Origin: Toxorhynchites rutilus septentrionalis
Lineage: Eukaryota > Arthropoda > Insecta > Diptera > Culicidae
DNA: 64,000 nucleotides
Direction of reading: 5' to 3'
NCBI RefSeq assembly: GCF_029784135.1
Contig: NC_073745.1
Location: forward strand, 110,853,216-110,917,215
Position 1 is the stretch's first letter, and the number at the start of each line of letters is the position of its first letter. A program made the position numbers and the translations under genes. Shown one piece after another: positions 31,751-43,995 of this stretch. The notes beneath the pieces are model-generated. The model saw only the letters and a program-made list of their open reading frames with translations. It was not told the DNA's origin and ran no database searches.

Positions 31751-34560
31751 TCGGTAGCACTGACCGATTATCATCGTATTCGTCCCAGCGGTCAATCCTC
31801 TCTCTTCACTGGAAACCAACAGCAATAAATCAATTGCTGCTTGGCTCGAAACGGTCAAACTCTCACTGCTGCTAGTTAACCAAGAAATGATCGAACCCAA
31901 TAAAGCAATAAAGGGAACAACTGTCCGGCAGCTACTGGACGAATAATTTCAAATCGATCCGGCACGGCGAATGGATTCGCCACACCGGCAGGTAGGGTAA
32001 ATAGGCTATCACTGAGCCGGCAGGAAGGTTCAAGTGAGCTTCTAGTTTTGGCCTCTTTCCCACTGCTCGTTCTCAATTCTTGCGTACGATCAGCGGGCTG
32101 TCCCTTATCGTCTTGCATATTTCGCCGTTAACCGAGCGAAACGGTGTAAATATTTTCTCCCAAAGTCATAAATTTTAAGCAGCTAAACCTTTTTTGACAC
32201 ATATCAACACCGATCCGTTCGTTTGCTCACCCGGGAAAGGGTTGAAAAGTCAAACAGACCTAATAATAGCGGGTCCTGAACTCACACGAAAAGAAAGAGA
32301 AAGGATTATCTATTTTATTGGGCCCAGCCAGGTACGAATCGTCCTGGTCAGACCAAAGTGGCATGTTAGAATGAGTGCTGAAAAGGTACCTCTCGATAGA
32401 CAGTGGTCACCCCCTTTCGAGCTTTTCAGCAGAGCAACTCCGAAGGAACATACGGACAGCTCAATGGAATAGAGAGCACAAAAGGGATGAGGGCAGAAGC
32501 AGGCCAGAATCCATTATTACCGCATGCTGTTAAGACAAATAGAATAATGGGATACTGGAAATTATAACAGTTATGAATTATAAATACTTGTTTAGGACTC
32601 ACCAACGGCGATGATTGCATATGGGTTTGGGATTCTTCGTATGACCGACAGAAAGGGTTTCCTGCCAGACGTTCGTGAAATGTCTGTGGTTTTCGAACCC
32701 TTTTCCTTTCCGTTGTCTCTGTGGTTTGATCATAATAACTTAATCGTAGCGAAAGTGGGTTTTTTGCTTGTTGTTTCTTGGAATGTTTTCTATTACTTCT
32801 TACGTTTCCTGCTCCGGTCAAATCCTGGGAAGTACGAAAGGATTTTGAATTTTAACGTTTTGCTTGGTCGTCTTACCTTGTGTTTGTTGTTTTTACGTAT
32901 TTGGGTTTCTGATGGGCACTGCTTTGATATAATTTAGGTAGATAATATATTGGCATGGTGGTGCGTAAGAAACATCACTAAAAAAATGGTTCATTAAGCA
33001 GCCGTTGAATATTCTTTCTTGGTTTACGATAATTATTTTCCGGTATTCAACTATTGATGAGTATAACCGCTCGTTAAATGATTTCCCGTTTTATCAGCCT
33101 AGAGCCTCCAATACGCAAACTGGATTGTCTACAATAGTCGACAATAAGAGTACGAATACGTCCGCCAATCGTATATAACATGAATTAGCATGTTGTGCAT
33201 ACCTGAACAACAAAGCAAATTTTAAAGTAAAACAAATCCTGTCCCTTTTATGGCTGGCATTTATTTTACAACCTCGCAAAAAAGAGAGACATTTTTGGGA
33301 CCTTGCAAGGACAAACTTTTTGCAAAACTAAGTTTTTTTTTTTACGATCGACCCAAAAAATGTTCAAATATTTGCTCTTGGTTTGTCCAAGATCCAAAAC
33401 TCACACTCACACGGCCGCTTTCCGCATGTGCCTTACTACCTGACGTGTTGTGGTGGCCATCCCCGGGTCACAATCCGGGCAAGCGAACTATGTTCCCTTG
33501 TTCCTCCTTTCCGATTTTCTCCACTATAAAGGCGCGCGTTGGCTGCCTTTTAAAACGTAACTGTTTTATGGCAGAATAAAGAGCATTTTTATGACAACCT
33601 TAATGCAGATTTTTTCCCCTGCTTGGTTTTATCACCACTTTTGAAATGTTGAGATGCAGTTTTTTTGCGCATGCAGATTTTTGTTGTTTCTGATTTTTTT
33701 GTCGTTGCCATCCGGGAACCGCAGAGAATCTTTCAAAACAAAATATGGCAATTAAAGCTTTATTTCTACGGGCACAAAAAAAACCGTAGCTGTGTCCCGA
33801 TGTCTATTATTGTGACCATAAAACGGTTGTCTCCAAACGATTCCGTTTTTTTTCCTCACTCTCCGCCCGATGCGAGGGTTTTATGGTAAACCAAAAAGAC
33901 GAACCGTAAGTGTAGATGAGTAATCGGCTGAGCAAATTGCAAATTTGTCGGCCAGCTTATCTGCCATCTCAGTATCACTCCCAAGTGGATTCGGGGTTTG
34001 TCCGACAAAAAAAAAACACGGACAAAACAAGAAGTGCATGCTTGGACGGAATTCCTGGAAATCAGTCCAAAGACGTGAGCAGCATAAACACATCTCTCGT
34101 GAAACAAAAACCGCACAGTTGTGAAGCATGTGCTCCGGCAAGTCCTGATGGGGGTTTTACCAGAGGGAATACTTAATCCGCTGGAATTATTCAAATGATT
34201 TCTCAAATCCGTCGAGGACAAACTCTACTTCCTCTCTTTCAATGTTTGGTGGTGTTCTATAGCCCTTTTGCTTCCCGTTCTCTCTTCCTCTTCCGTGCTT
34301 CCACAGGCGTAAAAGTGTTAAAGTCGGTGATTTCCATTCTCCAGAATGCACAACAATCCCAGACACGACTTGTCGGTTGCTACTCCTTTCGAAAGGATGC
34401 GGTTGAAGTGATACTGCAAGTGCGGGCTCGGATAAACAAACAAACGCTGAGACGCTAAAAAAGGGGAAAGTGGGTACGGAAAAATGTACCTGAGCTCGAA
34501 ATTGGGTTGAATCGAAATCATCGGCAATGTGGTCGACACGCGATTGTTGATTATTTGTTG
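31751..34560. other. GC-richer low-repeat block
   Basis: About 2.8 kb without visible transposon ends or repeats, with moderate G+C. A TATA-like CTATAAAGGCGCGCG occurs at 33523. Open frames up to 131 codons (for example 32426-32821 on minus, 33856-34221 on minus) overlap one another on both strands and resemble no protein I know. Candidate region for host exons, UTR or regulatory DNA; nothing specific can be called. Confidence 0.35.
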
Positions 34561-34689
34561 AGCTGTATTTTCTATGAATATCCGTTTATTATTATTATTT
34601 CGATTTACATATTACTCTGGAATGAATATCGTTCGTTGATATTGTGGACATAATACGCCTCGAAACCCAACAACGGAATGTGATTACTT

Positions 34690-34994
34690 ACTTACACAGG
34701 GTCTTTCAGATTAAACGCTCTCGCAAAAGCTCCTTATAATTTTTTTTCGCTCCGTCGTTGGTAACGCTGTATTCCCCACTTCGGGACGATAATATTCGGC
34801 TACTCGTTCAGTCTGATCGGATAGTTTTTAGTGTCAAGATGTACAATTTACAAAAACGTATATTTTTAGTGAAATCGTATTACTCGAGCAACCGAAGCCT
34901 TACTGAAACTTTGTCCTCTTATGGTAAGAATTTCAACATTTCTCGTCGTCGATCACATTCTCAGGGGGTACGTGGAGGACCGTTGTTATGTTAA
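34690..34994 (+). pseudogene. Fragment with DUF4817-like helix-turn-helix
   Basis: From ATG 34839 the frame reads MYNLQKRIFLVKSYYSSNRS and LTETLSSYGKNFNISRRRSH. This resembles the DUF4817 domain, an N-terminal helix-turn-helix found on many insect transposable-element proteins (LQQRVFLVKTYY-type start). The frame then breaks (stop at 34992) and no catalytic domain follows. Upstream GGTCTTTCAGATTAAACGC could be element 5' sequence. Judged a transposon remnant. Confidence 0.55.
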
Positions 34995-36589
34995 TAAACC
35001 ACAAAATTTGGGGGAACTTCAAGAATAACTAACTCGGATTTTCAACAGCATCGAAGTCATAATGTTAGAGTTGTGCATAAAGAATTTTGTTCATCATTCA
35101 AAACACGATATCGAAAACGGGGTGGTCACATCGAAAATGTCCTAAAATAAGCTTTATTTTCGTTTTTTAAAAATAAAAATCGGTTCACTTTTGTAGAAGT
35201 TTGTTGCGTGAGTTTTTAATCTGGAAAACCATGTATCTCGATATTTTTTAGAAGACTGCTAGAAAAATAATATGAAAATGCACCAGAAAAAAGTTGCTTA
35301 TAAGTTCTATTTTTAGTATGAAATATACAAATTATCCTCAAACATCGAATCTATAATACATATCCATTCCGTATCTAAGTTCGCGAAAATCGACATTTTA
35401 AAATATTTTCCCTTAGAATTACCCTAATGAAACGCAGTATTGCATTTTCAAATCGTCCAGTTGGCTTCTTGCCTTGGTCTTTATTTGATTAAAAGTTGAG
35501 AATCAGCTCTTGTGTTGGATCGTAGACAAGAACGGAATAAACATCTTCAGTGCTTGCAAGGTGATTTTGTGCATTAACTCATACATGGTTCACCAATTTC
35601 ACCACACAGACCATAAATCCAGTAATCACTTTCCATGTTCAAATATCCATGCTATAACTGATCAAGCAGACTAGTTATGCAGAGGAAGAAAATGAATTAT
35701 CCTTCGGGGAATATTACTCAAATCGCTTATCCGGGAAGTTCGATCAACAAAAAAAAGTTGATGGGTCTGGGCCTAGGGGCACGGACGAGATTTTGACATA
35801 GGACTGTGATTGTGTGTAGTAATTGCATTTGAATTGAGATTTTTCATTGCTCAAAATCAGTGATTTTTGATACATCAAATGGAAGCTTTGAAAAAACCGT
35901 ATCCTGTATGAACTTGTATCCCTTAAACGGGTTATATGAGATAACGTGGTAGAATCCGGAACCACATTCTGTTCAAAAATGTACACAAAAATATCATTGC
36001 AGCCATTACTACCCTTTTCTTCTGTTTATTCAATTATGCAGAAGAAGACAAGGAGTCATCATTTATTATTTTTAAACACAAGTCTAAATAGTTAAGATCT
36101 ACAAAAATATAAGCCATCCTGGACCATTATTACATAAATTGTTATTAGCAAGACATACACGATAAAGACGTGAATTGAGCCCGAATTGATTGAACTTTGG
36201 GGATAATAGAGTAAAACCATCTTTTGAGATCATCCCTCCATTGATTATGTCAATTTCAAAATGCCTATTTGTCCGAAAAATGGAGAATAACTCCTGATAC
36301 GCATCGTTCTACATTGTGAACTAACGCCGAAATGCAGGCAAAAATATACTCGTTGCGTCGGGGAAGAAAGAGAGTGATTAGTTCAATCGAAATAACATAC
36401 CCATTTTGATCGTCAAATTATTCAACTTTTTTACCTTTATTCAACTTTTTTACCTGTACGCGTTTCAAGCAAAAAAAAAATCTGGATAAATTTTCTGTCT
36501 AATGGTATATAACACAACATATGTCTCAATAACGATTTTGAGTAATATGCGTTTGAAATCTCTTTATGAATCGTTACATTTTTCGTACA
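34995..36589. other. AT-rich spacer
   Basis: No gene found. A ~20-bp direct duplication (ATTCAACTTTTTTACCT) lies at about 36419-36456. Confidence 0.3.
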
Positions 36590-38000
36590 GTGACCCCCCT
36601 ATATACACTGCGTTTCACAACTATGGAACCATTCATTTTTTATGAGTTTCCAAAGATATGTAAGAAGTCGAATGAATTGAAGTATGTAGTGTAGAATACA
36701 ATAACTATTTTCATTTATTAAACTGGCCAATTGAACTTTATTGCTGTGTCCAGGCGCGAAACATTCAAAAAACTAAAATTCCAGTGTTTCATAACTATAG
36801 AACCAGATGGAAAAACTTTTACTCCTTTAAAAAAATAACGCCAATTCCACATGAATTACAATAATCCTATGTCAAAATTATAATTCAAAATCCGAATGAA
36901 ACATTTGTGGCACTTAACGTATGCATTAAAAAATGGACTGATTTCGGATGGCAATGAAAAAAAACTACAAAAGATAATTCAATGGAACATATTTTCCTAA
37001 AATCCTTCGTTTATTAAACCTTCAAATATGCTTCAACGCTCATGTCAGTTGATTAGAGGCGGCCATGCTGGAAATATTCAAGCAACTATGCTTGATGCTT
37101 TGTTCGTACTGTCAGCTCTAACCTGGAGCAAAAAAGTTGGACATTACGAGGCAATTCGTGTCCGCCAGATATAACCGATTCAACATTTACAACATCCTTT
37201 CCCTTCTGAAGAAAGCCAAGAGCGTCGTACGAAGCCCCGGCCGCCCGACGATGCTGCACGACCTCAAAGGGCAGCAGAAGCTGAAGAGGGAGATCGACAG
37301 TCTCATCGTTCCACCACACTTTGGGCCTTCAGTACTTGAAGAAGTATCTGGCCAAAATAAATATTTCTATGCGGAAGCGTCAGTCGAGGTCGGCCGTGTC
37401 TGAGCGGAGGTAATCACCCGGAAGGAGCGACTGAAGATGCTGGTGAAAATCTTAATCATAATGAATGACGAGACCTATCTGACTCTGGACGGCAACGACT
37501 GGGCAGGGGACTGGGTACTGCATGTCCCCCACCAAGAAGTTCGGTGATGACGTCGAATATATCTCACACACTGTGTTCCCGAAGATCCTTCTATCGCTGA
37601 CTATCAGCGAGAAGAAACCTCTAAGCCAGTGTTCTTTCCTTCGGGATTGCGGTGAACGAGGAGGGCGGTGAAGAGTGTGGAGAGTATGCCGGAAGTTGTC
37701 GCCTTCCTCAAAAAGTATCACACGAAGGATAGGATATGTCTTTTGGTCGGACCAGGCCCAACACAATATGCGAGGTGATTGCTGGAGATGGACTGACTGA
37801 AGATAAGCGTTGTACCGAAGATCGCCAACCCTCCCAGCGTTGCAAGTTGCGACTGATAGAAAATTTTTAGGCGAAACTCAAACAGAGAGTCTACTCTAAT
37901 TCGTGATCAAAACGGAGAAGCAGTTGATCGCTAAGGCCACGTAAGAGCTGAGGAACATGCCGACATCCATCCTTCCGTCTATCATAAGGTCGCCTGAGTA
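36590..38000 (+). pseudogene. Relic of a Tc1-like element
   Basis: Starts with CACTGCGTTTCACAACTATG (about 36607), repeated in altered form at about 36780 (CAGTGTTTCATAACTATAG), as expected for terminal or subterminal repeats. From 37120 a decayed transposase is readable: NRFNIYNILSLLKKAKSVV, SPGRPTMLHDLKGQQKLKRE (helix-turn-helix and GRPR-like), ITRKERLKMLVKIL, IMNDETYLTLDGND (first catalytic D), then DDVEYISHTVFPKILLSLTI and later QLIAKAT in shifting frames, to about 37.99 kb. At least four frame changes and stops. It is distinct from the ITmDD37E copies. Confidence 0.75.
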
Positions 38001-38029
38001 TTTTTGTAGAAGGCTTAATAAACGTAGGA

Positions 38030-38197
38030 TTCAAGGCATTATTGTAGTCTAGAATTTTGAAAAAATCTATTTTTTCCTTTCATATAGGTTAACAAGTAAT
38101 TATATAATGGATAGTAAAAAAAATCTTTGTTTCATTTTTACGGAGCTCGAAAAAACGTCCAGAATTCGTGTCTATACACTAGAATACCTCCTTAAAG
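38030..38197 (+). mobile_element. Short copy of the TATTCTAGT-end MITE
   Basis: Left part (AAGGCATTATTGTAGTCTAGA) and right part (TCGTGTCTATACACTAGAATACCTCCTT) match the ends of the element at 7705-8293, with most of the interior deleted. Confidence 0.65.
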
Positions 38198-38474
38198 CAT
38201 ATCAACATTCTGGCATACTGTTTACTGAAAGAATATATCATTTCAATCCATAGATCCTAGTAAAATTCAAGGCCTCCGTTTCCCTGTGTTTTAACTTGTC
38301 GCGGTGTACCTTATTAATTTTAACATTATTTCGGAAAAACGATACGTTGAAGAAACGAATCGAGAATAAGCCGATTGCGCTTAGGGAATAAAATATATTC
38401 TACACAAAACTTGATCTAAGAGGCTAACCGTGTACGACACTTTTATAAATTGATTTTTTTTTCATCTGTATATA

Positions 38475-38615
38475 CAGCCATGCCATGCCAAACCGATATA
38501 GTGGTTCTCAGAATTTCGTGAAAAGTAGAAGTTTTGTTCGTTATCGCTAAATATTGTACCCGTATTTTTAATTTTTTCATTAGGGTACCCTTTTCCATTC
38601 TATGATGGTCTTAAA
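38475..38615 (+). repeat. Dispersed repeat (CCGATATARTGGTT), copy 1
   Basis: CATTCCATACCAAACCGATA-type sequence with TTATCGC-AAA, TTTTTTCATTA and GG-ACCC-TTTTCCATT also occurs at 51843-51980 in the same orientation. Noncoding. Confidence 0.6.
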
Positions 38616-38621
38616 AATGAT

Positions 38622-38795
38622 TGTGTAACATTTATCCGAACACCATTCATCCGAAACACGATTACCCGAAGCACATTTATCCGAATGTCACAAATACCGG
38701 AATGCCATTCACCCGAATGTGAACCAGATATCCAAGTGCTACATTTACTCAAATACAACATTCACCCGAATGCAAGGTTTACCCGAAGGAAAAAT
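38622..38795 (+). repeat. Degenerate CATTYAYCCGAA repeat cluster
   Basis: Around ten spaced copies of a 12-15 bp word (CATTTATCCGAA, CATTCATCCGAA, CATTCACCCGAA and variants). One inverted copy (CCATTCGGGTAAA) occurs at about 39622. This could be the subterminal repeat cluster of a nonautonomous element spanning roughly 38.62-39.65 kb. Confidence 0.6.
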
Positions 38796-38799
38796 GAAA

Positions 38800-39690
38800 A
38801 ATTCCGACAAATCAGGTTATAAGTTCGGTCAAATCTCCTGATAATAAGGAGACTTAATCAATATAACATGAGAGTGTAGCAAAAATACGCAGTAAAATGA
38901 AAAATTATAATGCGAAAATTTGAAAATGATACGGGAAACTTCGCTGATTCATTTTTAGAAACTAGTGTAGGCACAATTTACATGCCATCTTCTTTCCTTT
39001 CCGTATTGCTCTTTAAGGCAAAGAGATCATTTAGAAATAGGAATGGACTTTAGAAATTTTTTTTTCGAAAATTGAGCAGGTAATTTAAACATGAAAACTA
39101 TGAAGCTCAAATGTCATAGAAGTGTGAAAAGAAAAGGTAAGAAAAAATGGTACTCACGTATCAACGCCATTGCAGCGCAATTTTTATTATGAATTTATTT
39201 TGTCGTAATAAACTTTATTCTGAGGTTAATGTAACGGGGACGAAGTTAGCACCTAACGAGGATAAGGAACCGAGGCCCCAAGCCGCCGAGGTGATGCAAT
39301 CCGAATCAGCCACCGATCCGCCGTCGGAAGCGGCGCCCTCTCGGAAGTAAACCTGTGTTCCACTGATTGCCCGGTTGGTTTGAAACATAGGAGACGATCC
39401 TTCAGTTATAACCGACGTTGGACGCATACGTTTGCTTGGTGTATTACGTTTGTCCGGTTAATATTTGCTTTGAAATATATCATTCATATTCCAATGCAAA
39501 AAATTAATAAAGGAGCTAGTCTGTCGGGTTGTGCTCAACTGATTTTAATTTATCATCAGAATTATTATCAAGATTTTAATCCTTTTTAAATATCTCTTTC
39601 TTTCTCATTTGGAATTAGTCACCATTCGGGTAAAGCTTCTAAATATTCAGATAAAAGATATTCGAGACATCTTGTTCCTAGTAAATTCTC
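38800..39690. other. Spacer with small GC-rich island
   Basis: A GC-rich 120-bp island at 39240-39355 has an open frame on both strands. No domain recognised. Possibly interior of the element suggested by the CCGAA repeats. Confidence 0.3.
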
Positions 39691-39790
39691 TAGAACAGGG
39701 TTGCTCAAAGCAGCCAATATCGAACCCCTGGGGTCGATTTCGGTTTCCCAGGGGTCGACAGAAACGAAAGTAAATTTAATAAAATAACAC
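39691..39790 (+). repeat. Possible hAT element terminus
   Basis: CAGGGTTGCTCAAAGCAGCC followed by CCCTGGGGTCGATTTC and CCCAGGGGTCGACAGAAAC resembles the ends of hAT (Charlie-like) transposons, in which a short CAGGG-TGCTCAAA end is followed by GGGG-TCGA text. No partner end found. Confidence 0.4.
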
Positions 39791-39861
39791 AAGTTCTTAT
39801 TTGGAATTTTTAGGATGCTCCATAAGTTATGTTACGTGAACCACCCTGTTATAAGAATGAC

Positions 39862-41689
39862 CAGGGTTGCCACCAGTGTTGCCACACGTACAGATTTATC
39901 TGGAACGGTACAAATTTTTTCGTTATTTTTGGTACAGATTCTGTACGGTACAAAGTACAGATTTTCGTCAAAAAGTACAGATTGATACAGATTTTTTCCA
40001 CGTGTGCAATTTCTGAAATTTGAATAAAGCGACATGACGACTTTTACGTCGCTTCTGGTTCTGCTGATCATAAAAGCATTTAGAATTCAATGATTAGTGT
40101 ACAATGCTATTAAATATGAAGATCGTTTGAAAAGCGACAAGAATTTTTAGGTTGGAATAGCAGCAGAACAAACTGTGCGACTTATCTCGTGCAGTGTCGG
40201 TGAAAGAGTGGAGGATCATATATGGCGGAGCGGATATTTGGCTCGTATTCATGTGAGTGTATGCGTTGAAGCGTTACCCGATCAATGGCTGTGTACTGTT
40301 GCTCTTGCGGTGGTGGATAATGGTACTAATAGGTTATAGGTCAAGACCCAAGTTATACTATATTGACATTGTGTTTTATATGCCACACAGAAACTATCAG
40401 AACTACCGAAAGACAGAACATTTCAAAGGATATTTGTCGCAGTTTTTTTGTGGAACTGATCAAGCAAATGAGAAATAGATTCGATTTTGATGATCCGACG
40501 CTCAAGGCTGCAGCAATGTGAAATTCCAGAAACTTTTCCAATTTGACAAGCATTAACGTCGTGTTAGAAACGTTTCCAGGATTCTACAATGCGTATGTAC
40601 AAAATGTGCAGAATTAATTCCGTACCCTAGATAAAATTACTCCCTAAGAAAATCACAGTTTCAGAAACGAGCATGTGCAGTGTTGATGACCAAACAATGG
40701 GTGTCTAAAAAGAATCCACGGTTCGCTTGCATTTCGGCGCTTCGATATCTCGTTTGTAACGTTCTCACTATGCCCCAATCCTAGACAACTGTCGAGTGAT
40801 TCTTTTTTCTGAATGTAATCAGAACAAAAATAAGCTTCGAATTCGGCTGTAAATGTAGTATTTGTAAATGTAAATGTAGTATTTGTAGCAAATAAATGAG
40901 TCGAATTCTCTACAACGAATATTTTCGATGGTACAGATTTTTGGAAAAAAAAGTACAGCTGAGAAAGATTTTTAACCCCTCTGGTACAGAATAAAATGTG
41001 GCAACACTGGTTGCCACATTTGATCCTGTAAAATTTTCTGAAAAATCTGTATATCTGTATTTTTAGCAGAAAAATCTGTATCAAAAAACTAACGGAAAAA
41101 ATGGAAAGAAAGGTTTATTTTCATTTCGAATTTATTGTTCTGATTTATGGCTTGCTTAAGTCGTATCGATACAACAAAATAAATTATATGATGTTTATAC
41201 ATGGTTTTGTTGAACTTTGCTTTTCTTAAATTTTCCGTCAATTTCATCCTTGACGCTCCTCCCTGAGCCGACACATAGATCTTTGCTTTCAAAATAGAGC
41301 TTCCATCATTGTGGAAGCCATCCGATTTCAGAACATTGTTTTGTTGGCATTGTGAAGCGAGAATATTCCATCAACAAACGCTGATGAATGTGGAACTATC
41401 AAAAAGTGTCCAAACATCCTTAGCAGGAATGGAGAAGTGAGGTGACATTTCATATGGTTCTACATTTTTATAAATCAAGGTACATATCTTATGACTCAAC
41501 GATAAAAAATAAAGTTTATTAGTGAGGAGGTAGACAGAGAAAATGTAATTAATGTAATTAATTTATCATTTAAATTTAAATTTGAAAATCTTTGCAGAAA
41601 ATCTGTAATTCTGTTTATACAGATTCTGTATCTGAAATTTAGCGAAAAATCTGTAAAATACAGAATATTCTTCATATGTGGCAACCCTG
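39862..41689. mobile_element. Outer hAT-type MITE with perfect 8-bp TSD
   Basis: Ends CAGGGTTGCCAC and GTGGCAACCCTG (perfect 12-bp inverted repeat), flanked by AGAATGAC at 39854-39861 and again at 41690-41697, a perfect 8-bp target duplication, the hAT hallmark. Without the inner insertion it is about 684 bp. Its right end (41592-41689) is nearly identical to 2605-2702 beside the hAT transposase relic. Interior is AT-rich and rich in CTGTA/TACAG words. Confidence 0.93.
39874..41009. mobile_element. Inner hAT-type MITE nested in the outer one
   Basis: Ends CAGTGTTGCCACA and the inverted TGTGGCAACACTG, flanked by GTTGCCAC at 39866-39873 and 41010-41017, a perfect 8-bp duplication. It inserted just 12 bases inside the left end of the outer element, so that its target was the outer TIR itself, which is similar to its own TIR. 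Subterminal GGTACAGAT/GTACAG words match those of the outer element. 1136 bp, no transposase recognised. Confidence 0.93.
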
Positions 41690-41697
41690 AGAATGAC

Positions 41698-42234
41698 TAA
41701 TATCTTAGTCGAAAATATTATTGCTGTACATTTTAAAAACTCAACAAGACGATGAGTGAAAATAAGATGAAAATAAAAAAGTACAAAAAGTTCAATATGA
41801 AAAATTCGGCAAGTAAAAAAAAAACGCGAACAGGTTCTTGCAAGATAATGTGTTTGGGCGTACGAGTCCTTCAGGCATGTTTGACATTTTTCTGTATTTT
41901 AAACAAATACGCGATTTAACACGAAGGAAGTCATCATCAAATTCATGTCCAAACATGTTCCTGATATTTTACTGCATAACAAGCTTGCCCTTAGGTTTCA
42001 AGTTCATATGCGTTCTGAAATACGTTGGAGTTTGAATGATAATGTACTCAACTTTTAAATTAATTCAAGAGATTATAAGGTATTCACATAGCTAAATGAA
42101 GTGTACTAGAATAAAGTGATTCAACAAGAATTTACAAAATTCTTGGTCATCTATGTGCATGGTGTAACAAAAACTTTTTTTTTAAAATTATTTCGGTAAA
42201 CTTGAGATGGGTCGCGAAGAGGGAAAAATGTTAT
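41698..42234. other. Spacer
   Basis: AT-rich, probably older transposon sequence belonging to the hAT fragment that follows. No supported gene. Confidence 0.3.
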
Positions 42235-42508
42235 TCAATTTATTATAGATCAACAGATTTTCTCAGTTTTCTCAGTGAAGCTCGGTTGTTCTTCCAAAAC
42301 TTTCAAAACAAAATTTGAGCAAAAGAGAATATTCAGAGTTTCCGCATTTGTCAAAATTATCACGAAAACTTCAAGACCATGTTTTATTATCATATGTCAC
42401 TCACTTGGACGCATTACACAATGATTTTCCTAAAATGTTTTTAGATCTTCAAAATTTTCAAATTCCTCAATGGATAATGAATCAGTATTATATCACATCC
42501 ATGGAATG
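42235..42508 (+). pseudogene. C-terminal fragment of a hAT transposase (GTF2IRD2/ZBED-like)
   Basis: Plus-strand frame 42315-42506 reads REYSEFPHLSKLSRKL, YVTHLDALHNDFPKMFLDLQ and NFQIPQWIMN. This resembles the region LHEDFxxRFxDLxxLxIPxWVxNPF of hAT-derived proteins of the GTF2IRD2/SCAND3 type. No start codon, no catalytic region; a truncated relic. Confidence 0.6.
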
Positions 42509-42694
42509 AACCAAGGTGATAATGCAAGAAAAGTTGATTATCATCAGCACAGATGAGGCAGGAGTACAACCAAGGTCGTCATATGCTCTATTTATAACGA
42601 AACATTGAAAAACAGTATCCTGCGATGCGCGACATTGCTGAAAAATAACTTCTCGTTTTTCCATCATCATACTTTGTCGAAAAAGGCTTTATTA

Positions 42695-43992
42695 AAGGGT
42701 GTGTCACATCAAATTGCATTACGGAAAAAACGCTGTAGAAATTTAATTTTTAGGAATTATATCTTCAGCTTTCGCTTATAATCAGATAAGAGTGTATAGA
42801 TCACGTTGGCCATGCTTCACTGTCAATTTTTCGTAAATTTGGAAAAATGTCGTCGAACGAAAAAGAGCGTCGTGAATTAATCCTGTGCACTCATTTCGAG
42901 AATCCGGAGTTATCACATCGGGACATCGGTAAGTTGCTGGGAATCGTCCAATCCACGGTCAGCAGAGTACTAAAACGATACTTCGAGAACCTAACCATCG
43001 ACCGGAAGGTGAAGAACGGCAAAAATGGATGCTCCGTCAGTGAAAAAGATCACAAGCGCGTAGTTAAGCAGTTTAGACGTGATCCGAGAAGTTCGGTCCG
43101 GAATGTCGCCAATAAGCTGAATTTGTCAAGTTCATTCGTCCAGCGGACCAAGCAGCGGGAGGGCCTGCGTACATACAAGGTTCAGAAGGCTCCTAACCGC
43201 GACGAAAGACAAAACATGGTGGGGAAGACGCGAGCCCGGAGGTTGTACACCGAAATGCTGACGAAGCCGCATTGCCTGGTAATGGACGACGAAACCTACG
43301 TCAAAGCGGACTTTCGTCAGCTGCCGGACCTGTTGTTCTTCTCCGCAGAGGACAAATTCAGCGTTCCGGAGGAGATTCGTAAGTAGAAACTATCCAAGTT
43401 TGCCAAAAAGTACATGGTGTGGCAAGCGATCTGCTCTTGCGGAAAACGGAGCGCCCCCTTCGTGATGACCGGCACGGTAAACGAGTAGGTTTACCTTAAG
43501 GAGTGCCTACAGAAGCGCTTACTACCACTATTGAAGCAGCACGAGGGCCCGACCATCTTCTGGCCGGATCTCGCTTCGTGCCACTATTCAAAGGACGTGT
43601 TGGAGTGGTACGAAGCCAACGGGGTCACCTTAGTGCCAAAGGAAATGAACCCTCCCAACGCGCCGGAGCTTCGCCCAATAGAGAAATATTGGGCGATTAT
43701 GAAGCAGGCCCTCCGGAAGAACCCAAAAGTTGTCAAATCGGAGGCGGACTTCAAGAGAAAATGGATTTCTGTTCAAAAAAAACTACAACCTGACGTTGTA
43801 CAGAACCTTATGGACGGGGTAAAGAGGAAGGTGCGAGCATACGGGCTTGGGCTCGAAGTATGAATAAAAAGAAAATGCCAAAAGTTGTTTAATAGTTTTT
43901 ATTTTACTGTCTAAAATTTTCAAAAGGATCGGTCTACTGGGCGAATTTCTACAGCGTTTTTTCCGTGATGCAATTTGATGTGACACACCCTT
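42695..43992 (+). mobile_element. ITmDD37E Tc1/mariner element, copy 3
   Basis: 1298-bp copy with both inverted ends complete and TA on each side (42693-42694, 43993-43994). Its right end abuts the fold-back element beginning at 43996. Confidence 0.97.
42847..43863 (+). pseudogene. ITmDD37E transposase, copy 3 (two nonsense codons)
   Basis: Full-length 339-codon frame, same start and stop positions as copy 1. A TAG replaces glutamine at codon 180 (43384) and another TAG occurs at codon 214 (43486). Catalytic MDDETY, WPDLASCHYS and RPIEKYW are kept. The lesions differ from those of copies 1 and 2, so the three were inactivated separately. Confidence 0.95.
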
Positions 43993-43995
43993 TAT

